A stretch of 10,065 nt of DNA, from positions 1 to 10,065 of the forward strand of contig CABUGR010000023.1 of the NCBI GenBank assembly GCA_902491135.1. The letters run 5' to 3'. Shown piece after piece: positions 1 through 5,995 of this stretch. The stretch is from an uncultured Collinsella sp. GTDB lineage: Bacteria > Actinomycetota > Coriobacteriia > Coriobacteriales > Coriobacteriaceae. A model generated the notes under the pieces. The model made no database searches. It saw only the letters and a list, made by a program, of their open reading frames with translations, and was not told where the DNA came from. Within the stretch, counting starts at the first letter, position 1; every line of letters begins with the position of its first letter. The translations under genes were made by a program, and so were the position numbers.

Positions 1-549
1 GTTTTGGGCAATCTGCCACCAGTTGTTGAAGAACAGCAGCGACGGCAGGATGTCGGGGCGCATCTTGGTGAGCATCACGTGGTTAAAGACGGTGCACAGC
101 GCACAGGTCACCACCACGACGGTCACCACGGCGGGGACCAGGCGACGGATGCGGCGGATCCAGAAGCTCTTGAGGTCGATGCGGCCGGTCTTAGCGACTT
201 CGTTGAGCAGCAGGCGTGTGATCAGATAGCCCGAAAGCACAAAGAAGATCGTGACGCCGAGCAGACCGCCCTGTGCCCATGTGAGGTTGAGGTGATAGAG
301 CACCACCGCGACGACGGCAAGCGTGCGCAGGCCGTCAAGGGCAGGGATGTAGCGGGACTTGGGGCGAGCAGGCGTCTGCTCCGCGGCGGGAGTGTTGGCG
401 CGGCCCGCGTTGTTGGCAGAAGCGCGATGGGGACTCGCGGTGCGTCGCGGCTCGTTGGCACGGCGTTCGCTCTTCACGCGTTCGTGCGGCGCCGGCTCGT
501 TGCCCGTGCGGCGTCGACCGCGCGAGCCCGATTGCGAGAATTGTTCCAT
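1..549 (-). CDS. Acyltransferase-3 family membrane protein, N-terminal part (runs off left edge)
   Basis: This is an open frame of 183 codons read leftward from ATG at 549-547, with no stop before the window edge, so the C-terminal part is missing. Residues 1 to about 65 are a hydrophilic tail rich in Arg, Ala, Pro and Asn, probably disordered and cytoplasmic. Then come the hallmarks of acyltransferase family 3 (OatA/OafB-like O-acyltransferases): PALDGLRTLAVV (69-80) leading into the first membrane helix, the Tyr-His pair (85-86) whose His is the expected catalytic residue, FFVLSGYLIT (102-111), and the basic RRIRRLVPA (132-140) before a second helix (about 139-155). Such enzymes O-acetylate peptidoglycan, surface glycans or other exported polymers at the membrane. 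The substrate cannot be told here. An in-frame TGA three codons upstream makes this the first possible ATG in the frame. No good ribosome binding site is visible. It is transcribed divergently from the ribokinase gene. Confidence 0.9.
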   Translation of the reverse strand, partial: MEQFSQSGSRGRRRTGNEPAPHERVKSERRANEPRRTASPHRASANNAGRANTPAAEQTPARPKSRYIPALDGLRTLAVVAVVLYHLNLTWAQGGLLGVTIFFVLSGYLITRLLLNEVAKTGRIDLKSFWIRRIRRLVPAVVTVVVVTCALCTVFNHVMLTKMRPDILPSLLFFNNWWQIAQN

Positions 550-588
550 AAAACATCATCCAATGACGAGAATAATCAGCACGTATTC

Positions 589-617
589 ATTGTAGCTGCC
601 TGCTCCTGTGAATGCTT
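589..617 (-). promoter_or_regulatory. Possible promoter of the acyltransferase gene
   Basis: Read on the minus strand, TACAAT (594-589) matches the sigma-70 -10 consensus at five of six bases and lies about 40 bases upstream of the acyltransferase ATG. The hexamer 17 bases further upstream, AAGCAT (617-612), is a poor -35 box. The surroundings are AT-rich compared with the coding DNA. This is a weak, reading-based call. Confidence 0.3.
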
Positions 618-642
618 GCTGCTGGCGCAACCTCAAGGGTGC

Positions 643-660
643 GTTCACATCAAAGTGAAC
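643..660. promoter_or_regulatory. Inverted repeat GTTCAC-N6-GTGAAC, candidate operator
   Basis: Two perfect 6-base arms (643-648 and 655-660) separated by six bases form an 18-base dyad typical in size of a dimeric repressor site. It lies between two divergent genes. It covers the proposed -35 box (TTCACA, 644-649) of the ribokinase promoter, so a bound protein would block transcription. No regulator gene is adjacent in the window, so the binding protein is unknown. The dyad is seen directly; its function is inferred. Confidence 0.45.
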
Positions 661-672
661 TAAAGTTATAGA
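644..672 (+). promoter_or_regulatory. Possible promoter of the ribokinase-nucleoside hydrolase operon
   Basis: TTCACA (644-649), close to TTGACA, is followed after exactly 17 bases by TATAGA (667-672), which keeps the conserved first four bases of TATAAT but lacks the final T. Transcription would start near 679, giving a leader of about 55 bases before the ribokinase ATG. The -35 box lies within the GTTCAC/GTGAAC dyad. Confidence 0.4.
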
Positions 673-723
673 GGTGCGAAGGCGCGCAATCGACGGTCGA
701 CGGTGGGTGCAAAGCCCGCAGAT

Positions 724-730
724 GAGGAGG
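724..730 (+). promoter_or_regulatory. rbsK: Ribosome binding site GAGGAGG that fixes the ribokinase start
   Basis: GAGGAGG is a near-perfect anti-16S match five bases before ATG 736. It rules out the upstream in-frame GTG at 703, which has no such site and would add 11 residues not seen at the ribokinase N-terminus. Confidence 0.75.
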
Positions 731-735
731 TTTCC

Positions 736-1698
736 ATGGCAGATCGCGGCATCGTTGCGGTGTTCGGCAGCATGAACATGGACCTTTCGGTGGCGTGCGA
801 GCGCATACCGCGCGCGGGCGAGACCGTCGGCGGCAGCGGGTTTATCACCAACGCCGGCGGCAAGGGCGCCAATCAGGCCGTAGCTGCCGCGCGTATGGGC
901 GCGTGCACGCACATGATCGGCGCGGTCGGTCGCGACGCGTTCGGCGCGTCGCTCGTGGTGGGGCTCCAAGACGCCGGCGTGGACTGTGACTTTGTAGTGC
1001 ATCGCGATGACGTGGAGACGGGAACGGCGACCATCATTCGCTGCGAGGGCGACAACCGCATCGTACTGTCACCGGGCGCCAACCATGCGCTTGCGGGCGC
1101 GGACGTTGCCTGCGCGCTGAGGCGTCTGGTGGCTCATGAGCTCGACGGCGACGCCAGCGAGATTGCCCCGGCTGCCGGAAGCGTCTTTATCGCCCAGGGC
1201 GAATGTGACCTTGCAGCGACGGCCGAGGCGCTTGTTTGCGCTCACGAGCTGGGGTTCTATACGGTCTTTAATCCAGCGCCCGCCTGCGAGCTGCCTGCGG
1301 AGGTCTGGCCTGCGGTCGACTTGGTCTGCCCCAACGAGACCGAGTGCCAGGTGCTGACGGGCATTCTGCCCACGGATGACGCGAGTTGCGTCACCGCGCT
1401 CAATGCGCTGCTCGACAAGGGTGCCGGAGCTGCGGTCATCACGTTGGGCGGTGCCGGCTCGGTTACGCTCGGCGATGGCGGTGAGCTGCTGCGCATGCCG
1501 GCACTTTCGAGTACGGTAGTCGATACCACGGCCGCCGGCGATACGTTTATCGGCGCGTTGGCGGCGGCTCGCCTAGAGGGCTTGCCGCTCTTTGAGTGCA
1601 TGGCCGCGGGTGCTCGCGCCTCGGCAGTGACGGTGTCGCGCCTGGGCGCTCAGCAATCGATTCCCACGCGCGCCGAAGTTGAACATTGGTTTGGTTAA
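736..1698 (+). CDS. rbsK: Ribokinase (PfkB family sugar kinase)
   Basis: The gene encodes 320 residues, the usual length for ribokinase, which phosphorylates D-ribose with ATP to ribose 5-phosphate in the cytoplasm. The N-terminal GSMNMD (11-16) matches the ribokinase substrate-binding start, with the expected Asp at 16. [17 protein letters not shown] (39-55) is PfkB signature 1, AQGE (153-156) carries the substrate-contact Glu, and DTTAAGDTF (263-271) is signature 2 with catalytic Asp269 and the anion hole. The GGKGANQ form and the NMD motif favour ribose over fructose or adenosine kinases, although deoxyribose or a related pentose is possible. The nucleoside hydrolase gene follows 30 bases after the stop, so the likely ribose source is nucleosides. 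No ribose ABC transporter genes are nearby. The start is set by GAGGAGG at 724-730. Confidence 0.9.
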   Translation: MADRGIVAVFGSMNMDLSVACERIPRAGETVGGSGFITNAGGKGANQAVAAARMGACTHMIGAVGRDAFGASLVVGLQDAGVDCDFVVHRDDVETGTATIIRCEGDNRIVLSPGANHALAGADVACALRRLVAHELDGDASEIAPAAGSVFIAQGECDLAATAEALVCAHELGFYTVFNPAPACELPAEVWPAVDLVCPNETECQVLTGILPTDDASCVTALNALLDKGAGAAVITLGGAGSVTLGDGGELLRMPALSSTVVDTTAAGDTFIGALAAARLEGLPLFECMAAGARASAVTVSRLGAQQSIPTRAEVEHWFG

Positions 1699-1728
1699 AT
1701 GATAAAGACGGAGAAGCGGAGTAGAACA

Positions 1729-2703
1729 ATGGCAATCAAGAAGCTGATCCTTGATCTGGATATGGGTGTGGACGATGCGATGGCGCTGGCCTATGCCATC
1801 GCGAGCCCCGAGGTGGAGCTCGTGGGCATCACCACGTGCTTTGGTAACGTGCGTGTCGAGCAATCGGCGCACAATTGCCTGGCGGTGCTCGATCTGCTGG
1901 GTCGTCCCGAGGTGCCGGTGTACCTGGGCGCTGACCGTCCTCTGCAGGCGACTGAGCCCTATATGCCGCCGGCGTCCATCGCGCTCATTCACGGCAAGAA
2001 CGGCATCGGCGGCGCGAGCGTGCCCGCGTCGCCCTACGAGCCGGTGGGGGCGACCTCGGCCGACGGCAACGCTGCGGTCGATTATCTGATCGATGCCGCG
2101 CGCACCTATGGTCCCGATCTGGTCTACGTAGCGACTGGCCCGCTCTCCAACCTGGCGCTCGCCCTGGAGCGCGATGCGGCGGCGATGATGTCCATCGGCC
2201 GCGTGGTCGTGATGGGCGGCGCCCTTACCGTGCCCGGCAACGTGAGCGCGGGCGCCGAGGCCAATATGGCGAGCGACCCCGAGGCAGCCGACGCGGTGCT
2301 GCGCTCGGGCCGTAAGCTCACCATGGTGGGTCTGGACGTGACGCATCGCGTGGTGCTCACACGCCGCGACATTGCCGGCTGGACGGGCTCGGGCACCATG
2401 GCGGGCTGCGCATTTGCGAGCATGGTCGAGCACTACATTGGCTCGTACGAGATGAACGCACCCTACCTGGGTGGTTGTGCGCTGCACGATCCGCTGGCCG
2501 TTGCCGTGGCGATCGACCCCACGCTCGTAGGTGCGCTCGGCTGCAACCTGCGTGTTGATCTGCTGGGCGAGTACCGCGGTCGCACCATCTGCGATGAGCG
2601 CCGCCTGTCCGATCCGGACAAGAGCGCGCTTGTGGCACTGACCGTGGATGCTCCGCGCTTCCTGTCCGAGTTCAAGACGCGTATGGCCAGTGTCCTTGGC
2701 TAA
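1729..2703 (+). CDS. Ribonucleoside hydrolase (IUNH family, inosine-uridine preferring type)
   Basis: The protein has 324 residues, typical of the family, and cleaves the N-glycosidic bond of nucleosides to give ribose and free base using a bound calcium ion. The calcium and ribose ligands known from the family are all present: Asp11, Asp15 and Asp16 in DLDMGVDDA (9-17), Asn40, Thr136 in ATGPLSN (135-141), Glu177 and Asn179 in AEAN, and His253-Asp254 in ALHDPLA. MGGA (162-165) is the usual core strand. The first motif is unusual: most members read DTDPG, here DLDMG. ATG 1729 is chosen because GGAG (1718-1721) sits seven bases upstream. ATG 1699, directly after the ribokinase stop, would add ten charged residues and is less likely. 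It forms an operon with ribokinase, which would consume the released ribose. Base preference cannot be read from the sequence. Confidence 0.9.
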   Translation: MAIKKLILDLDMGVDDAMALAYAIASPEVELVGITTCFGNVRVEQSAHNCLAVLDLLGRPEVPVYLGADRPLQATEPYMPPASIALIHGKNGIGGASVPASPYEPVGATSADGNAAVDYLIDAARTYGPDLVYVATGPLSNLALALERDAAAMMSIGRVVVMGGALTVPGNVSAGAEANMASDPEAADAVLRSGRKLTMVGLDVTHRVVLTRRDIAGWTGSGTMAGCAFASMVEHYIGSYEMNAPYLGGCALHDPLAVAVAIDPTLVGALGCNLRVDLLGEYRGRTICDERRLSDPDKSALVALTVDAPRFLSEFKTRMASVLG

Positions 2704-2712
2704 GTTGTCTTT

Positions 2713-2742
2713 TTGGGACGGGGCTTTTTTGACTGGTATGAT
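2713..2742 (+). promoter_or_regulatory. Possible extended -10 promoter of luxS inside the palindrome
   Basis: TATGAT (2737-2742) matches TATAAT at five of six positions and is preceded by TG at the right distance (TGG, 2734-2736), giving an extended -10 box. TTGGGA (2713-2718) could act as a weak -35 with an 18-base spacer. Transcription would start near 2749, in the loop of the palindrome, so mRNA from this promoter would carry only the right arm. Confidence 0.4.
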
Positions 2743-2783
2743 TGGTGCGACCATTCGAACCAGCTAAAAGAGCCCCGTCCCAA
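2713..2783. repeat. Long imperfect palindrome (33-base arms, 5-base loop) upstream of luxS
   Basis: The left arm (2713-2745) and right arm (2751-2783) are complementary at 27 of 33 positions, around a loop TGCGA (2746-2750). The outer 13 bases, TTGGGACGGGGCT and AGCCCCGTCCCAA, match perfectly. In plus-strand RNA, three of the six mismatches become G-U pairs, so the transcript would fold well. It fills most of the gap between the nucleoside hydrolase stop and luxS. It may act as a terminator or mRNA-end stabiliser for the upstream operon, but no clear U-tract follows the stem. It could also be a small repetitive palindromic element. The palindrome is seen; its role is inferred. Confidence 0.7.
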
Positions 2784-2806
2784 TTTGACTATCGAGAGGA
2801 TCTGCC

Positions 2807-3295
2807 ATGGAGCGCATCGCCAGCTTTTCCGTTGATCATCTGCTGCTTGAGCCCGGCGTGTATGTGAGCCGCATCGACCGCGATCCGGCGACCGGTGCCG
2901 TCGTCACCACGTTTGACCTGCGCCTGACCACGCCCAACAAGGAGCCGGTCATGAACACGGCCGAGTGCCACACCATCGAACACCTGGGCGCGACGTTCCT
3001 CCGCAACCATGCCGAGTGGTCGAGCCGCATTGTCTACTTTGGGCCCATGGGCTGCCGCACGGGCTTTTACCTGGTTGTCTTTGGCGAGCTGACGAGCGAG
3101 AAGATCTTGCCGCTCGTCCGCGAGCTGTTTGAGTTTGTCGCCGACTTTGAGGGCGATGTCCCCGGTGCCGCTCCCGAGGAATGCGGTAACTACCTGGACC
3201 AGAACCTCCCCATGGCCAACTGGCTTGCGCGCCGCTACCTCGACCGCGACCTGGCCGATATCGACGAGAAACACCTGCACTATCAGCAGGCGTAA
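2807..3295 (+). CDS. luxS: S-ribosylhomocysteine lyase LuxS
   Basis: The protein has 162 residues, a typical length for LuxS. It cleaves S-ribosylhomocysteine to homocysteine and 4,5-dihydroxy-2,3-pentanedione, the precursor of the AI-2 signal, as part of the activated methyl cycle. Metal ligands are His55 and His59 in HTIEHLGA (55-62) and Cys126 in ECGN. Catalytic residues are Glu58 of the same HxxEH motif and Cys83 in GPMGCRTGF (79-87). All are present, so the enzyme should be active. AGAGGA (2795-2800) lies six bases before the ATG. The gene stands alone, between its own possible promoter and a strong terminator. No pfs (S-adenosylhomocysteine nucleosidase) gene is in the window, although the upstream nucleoside hydrolase acts on a related bond. 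Any AI-2 signalling role is not shown, since no AI-2 receptor is visible. Confidence 0.97.
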   Translation: MERIASFSVDHLLLEPGVYVSRIDRDPATGAVVTTFDLRLTTPNKEPVMNTAECHTIEHLGATFLRNHAEWSSRIVYFGPMGCRTGFYLVVFGELTSEKILPLVRELFEFVADFEGDVPGAAPEECGNYLDQNLPMANWLARRYLDRDLADIDEKHLHYQQA

Positions 3296-3324
3296 GAGCT
3301 TTATCGCCCAAAACGAGCGCATTG

Positions 3325-3355
3325 GGCGCCTTCGCTTATGCGGGGGCGCCTTTTT
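3325..3355 (+). terminator. Rho-independent terminator of luxS
   Basis: GGCGCC (3325-3330) pairs with GGCGCC (3345-3350). The stem extends inward through two G-U pairs and three G-C pairs to a TTAT loop (3336-3339), giving 11 pairs followed directly by TTTTT (3351-3355). It begins 30 bases after the luxS stop. Confidence 0.88.
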
Positions 3356-3404
3356 GTTGATTGGTCGGGACGAGCGTTCAAAATCGCTCATGTTTGTTCT
3401 AGAA

Positions 3405-3430
3405 TGTTCGTATAGTCACATTTACGAACA
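3405..3430. promoter_or_regulatory. Perfect inverted repeat TGTTCGTA-N10-TACGAACA, operator candidate over the -10 box
   Basis: Perfect 8-base arms at 3405-3412 and 3423-3430 surround ten bases. TATAGT (3411-3416), a five-of-six match to TATAAT, starts in the left arm, so the dyad would span roughly -13 to +8 of a transcript starting near 3423. No convincing -35 box is seen, which fits a weak or activator-dependent promoter. A palindromic TTCTAGAA (3397-3404) lies directly upstream. The arrangement resembles a classic repressor site controlling only the DUF4867 gene. The cognate regulator is not in the window. Confidence 0.5.
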
Positions 3431-3439
3431 GGAGTGAAC

Positions 3440-4084
3440 ATGCATATCTACTCTGTCAACGATCCCGAGTTCAAATCCTATGGCAACGTTTGGGATGACG
3501 TCCCGTCCGAGCTCACGTCGCCCGTGCTCGAGGCACTCTCTGCCACGCCCATTCCCGAGGGCAGCAAGTACGTTGCAAGCGCGCCGGAGCTCGAGGGCGT
3601 CAAGGATGCCGATAAACTGGGCTTTCTCATGTTTGGCGGCCGTCCCTTCCAGCTCGGCTGGTGCAACGGCCACAACACGCGTCTCAACTGCCTGGAGTAC
3701 CACCGCGCCAGCGAGTTTAACCTGGGCGCCCGCGATTTTATTCTGCTCGTGGCGCATCGCTGGGAGATCGAGGACGGCAAGCTCGACACCGCGTGCGTCA
3801 AGGCGTTCCGCGTGCCGGCGGGTACGGTTGTTGAGGTCTTCAACACCACGCTCCACTATACGCCCTGCATGGTCGACGAAGGCGGCTTCCAGGTGATGGT
3901 GGCGCTGCCGGCGGGCACCAACGGCCCGCGCCCCGAGGCCGCAGCCGACATGCCTGCCACCGGTGACAGCTACTGCTACTGGAAGGCCGACAAGTGGGTC
4001 CTCTGCCACGCCGACAGCCCCAAGGCTGCCGAGGGCGGCTACGTAGGTCTCATCGGCAAAAACCTCGACATCACCTGCGACTAG
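3440..4084 (+). CDS. DUF4867 family protein (cupin-like, function unknown)
   Basis: The protein has 214 residues, no signal peptide and no membrane segment, so it should be cytoplasmic. It resembles the DUF4867 family of gut Firmicutes and Actinobacteria. Recognisable points are the IYSVNDPEFKSYG start (3-15), CNGHNTRLNCLEYHRASE (75-92) and PAGTVVEVFNTTLHYTPC (126-143). His78, Glu86, His88 and His139 are spaced as in metal-binding cupin barrels, which would suit a small-molecule isomerase, lyase or sugar-binding role, but no activity is assigned. ATG 3440 is preceded by AGGAG (3430-3434); the GTG at 3434 overlaps that site and is unlikely. It is monocistronic, between the luxS terminator and a repeat cluster, with a palindromic operator candidate over its promoter, which suggests control by a specific effector. 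Confidence is high that it is a gene and good for the family. Confidence 0.85.
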   Translation: MHIYSVNDPEFKSYGNVWDDVPSELTSPVLEALSATPIPEGSKYVASAPELEGVKDADKLGFLMFGGRPFQLGWCNGHNTRLNCLEYHRASEFNLGARDFILLVAHRWEIEDGKLDTACVKAFRVPAGTVVEVFNTTLHYTPCMVDEGGFQVMVALPAGTNGPRPEAAADMPATGDSYCYWKADKWVLCHADSPKAAEGGYVGLIGKNLDITCD

Positions 4085-4091
4085 AATCTTC

Positions 4092-4150
4092 TGTCTCGAT
4101 CTGTAACATCTAGCGGGCTAAATCGTCTCTACCTGTTACAGATCGAGACA
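4092..4150. repeat. Palindromic repeat element, copy 1
   Basis: A 17-base arm TGTCTCGATCTGTAACA (4092-4108) is repeated as a perfect inverted copy at 4134-4150, with 25 bases between. It starts 8 bases after the DUF4867 stop codon. The element is much less GC-rich than the genes around it. It is followed by TGCAGGGACAGACC. Its size and form fit a short interspersed palindromic (REP-like) element; a terminator role is possible but no U-tract follows. Confidence 0.75.
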
Positions 4151-4171
4151 AACTGCAGGGACAGACCGAAC

Positions 4172-4230
4172 AATCTCAATCTGTAACGCCAAGCCCGGTT
4201 TTGGCGGTCTACCTGTTACAGATCGAGACA
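4172..4230. repeat. Palindromic repeat element, copy 2
   Basis: This is a second copy, exactly 80 bases after copy 1. The right arm (4214-4230) is identical to copy 1, and a 26-base stretch (4128-4153 and 4208-4233) is shared without mismatch. The left arm (4172-4188) matches its partner at 13 of 17 bases, so it has decayed. The centre is unrelated to copy 1 and holds its own small hairpin, CGCCAA (4187-4192) with TTGGCG (4201-4206). Conserved arms with divergent centres argue for a structured element rather than a simple slippage duplication. Confidence 0.72.
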
Positions 4231-4237
4231 AACCGGG

Positions 4238-4282
4238 CCCAAGCCGCCACAAAGGTGCCTGTCCCCTTTGTGGTGGTTTGGG
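4238..4282. repeat. Third hairpin of the cluster (18-base arms)
   Basis: CCCAAGCCGCCACAAAGG (4238-4255) pairs with 4265-4282 at 16 of 18 positions, around a loop TGCCTGTCC (4256-4264). The two mismatches form G-U pairs in one transcript direction or the other. It carries CTGTCCC (4259-4265), the inverted match of GGGACAG (4158-4164) after copy 1, linking the three hairpins as one composite repeat region. Confidence 0.6.
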
Positions 4283-4364
4283 GCGGCGGTATCAGAAAGT
4301 GTCAGACGGGGGCGGCTGCCGGGCCGCCGTGTGCGAAAAGAAGTGTCGGCCTGCGTCGCTGTCG

Positions 4365-4393
4365 TTGGGCGAGGCCCTATTTGCGGGGATACT
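4365..4393 (+). promoter_or_regulatory. Possible promoter of the 6-phospho-beta-glucosidase gene
   Basis: TTGGGC (4365-4370) and GATACT (4388-4393) are separated by 17 bases and end 36 bases before the ATG. The -10 matches the consensus at four of six bases and the -35 at three, so this is a weak candidate that may need an activator. Confidence 0.3.
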
Positions 4394-4417
4394 GAAACCA
4401 CGACAAGCAGCGTATGA

Positions 4418-5860
<1,443 letters not shown>

Positions 5861-5889
5861 GCTTTCCCGATAACCGTAGCCTCCTAACC

Positions 5890-5928
5890 AAGGCGCCCGG
5901 CGAGTAGTTAATGCTCGCCGGGCGCCTT
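5890..5928. terminator. Strong 15-bp hairpin after the glucosidase gene, probable terminator
   Basis: AAGGCGCCCGGCGAG (5890-5904) and its perfect inverted copy (5914-5928) enclose a 9-base loop, TAGTTAATG. It lies 30 bases after the glucosidase stop. The stem is very stable, but only a broken run of T follows on the plus strand (CTTGCCGTCT) and TTGG precedes it on the other strand, so termination may be partial or factor-assisted. Confidence 0.65.
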
Positions 5929-5980
5929 GCCGTCTGCGGATTTTGGGACATGCGGCCCGCTTTTTCGACCCATCTGTCGG

Positions 5981-5986
5981 TACACT
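5981..5986 (+). promoter_or_regulatory. Possible -10 box of the sensor operon, implying a leaderless mRNA
   Basis: TACACT (5981-5986) keeps four consensus -10 bases and ends nine bases before ATG 5996, with no Shine-Dalgarno sequence between. If real, transcription would begin within a few bases of the ATG. The -35 region is poor, so this is a tentative call. Confidence 0.3.
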
Positions 5987-5995
5987 AAAAGCACT

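Noticed and set aside
4..663. Plus-strand open frame of 219 codons at the left edge.
   Set aside because: The opposite strand carries clear acyltransferase-3 motifs and membrane helices over 1-549; the plus-strand product is a hydrophilic shadow.
1573..2754. Minus-strand open frame of 393 codons opposite the nucleoside hydrolase.
   Set aside because: The translation is rich in His, Arg, Gln and Ala with no family features, and it mirrors a gene whose active-site residues are all present on the plus strand.
2704..2806. Possible S-adenosylhomocysteine or SAM riboswitch before luxS.
   Set aside because: The interval is essentially one simple hairpin; none of the conserved cores of those riboswitches that I know can be placed.
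4092..4230. Possible CRISPR array from the repeated palindromes.
   Set aside because: There are only two copies, the repeats are split into inverted arms, the 80-base period is too long and no cas genes are near.
5941..5967. Resemblance of TTTTGGGACATGCGGCCCGCTTTTT to the left arm of the pre-luxS palindrome (both begin TTTTGGGAC and end in a T-run).
   Set aside because: The similarity is short and interrupted, and there is no matching inverted arm downstream, so a shared element cannot be claimed.
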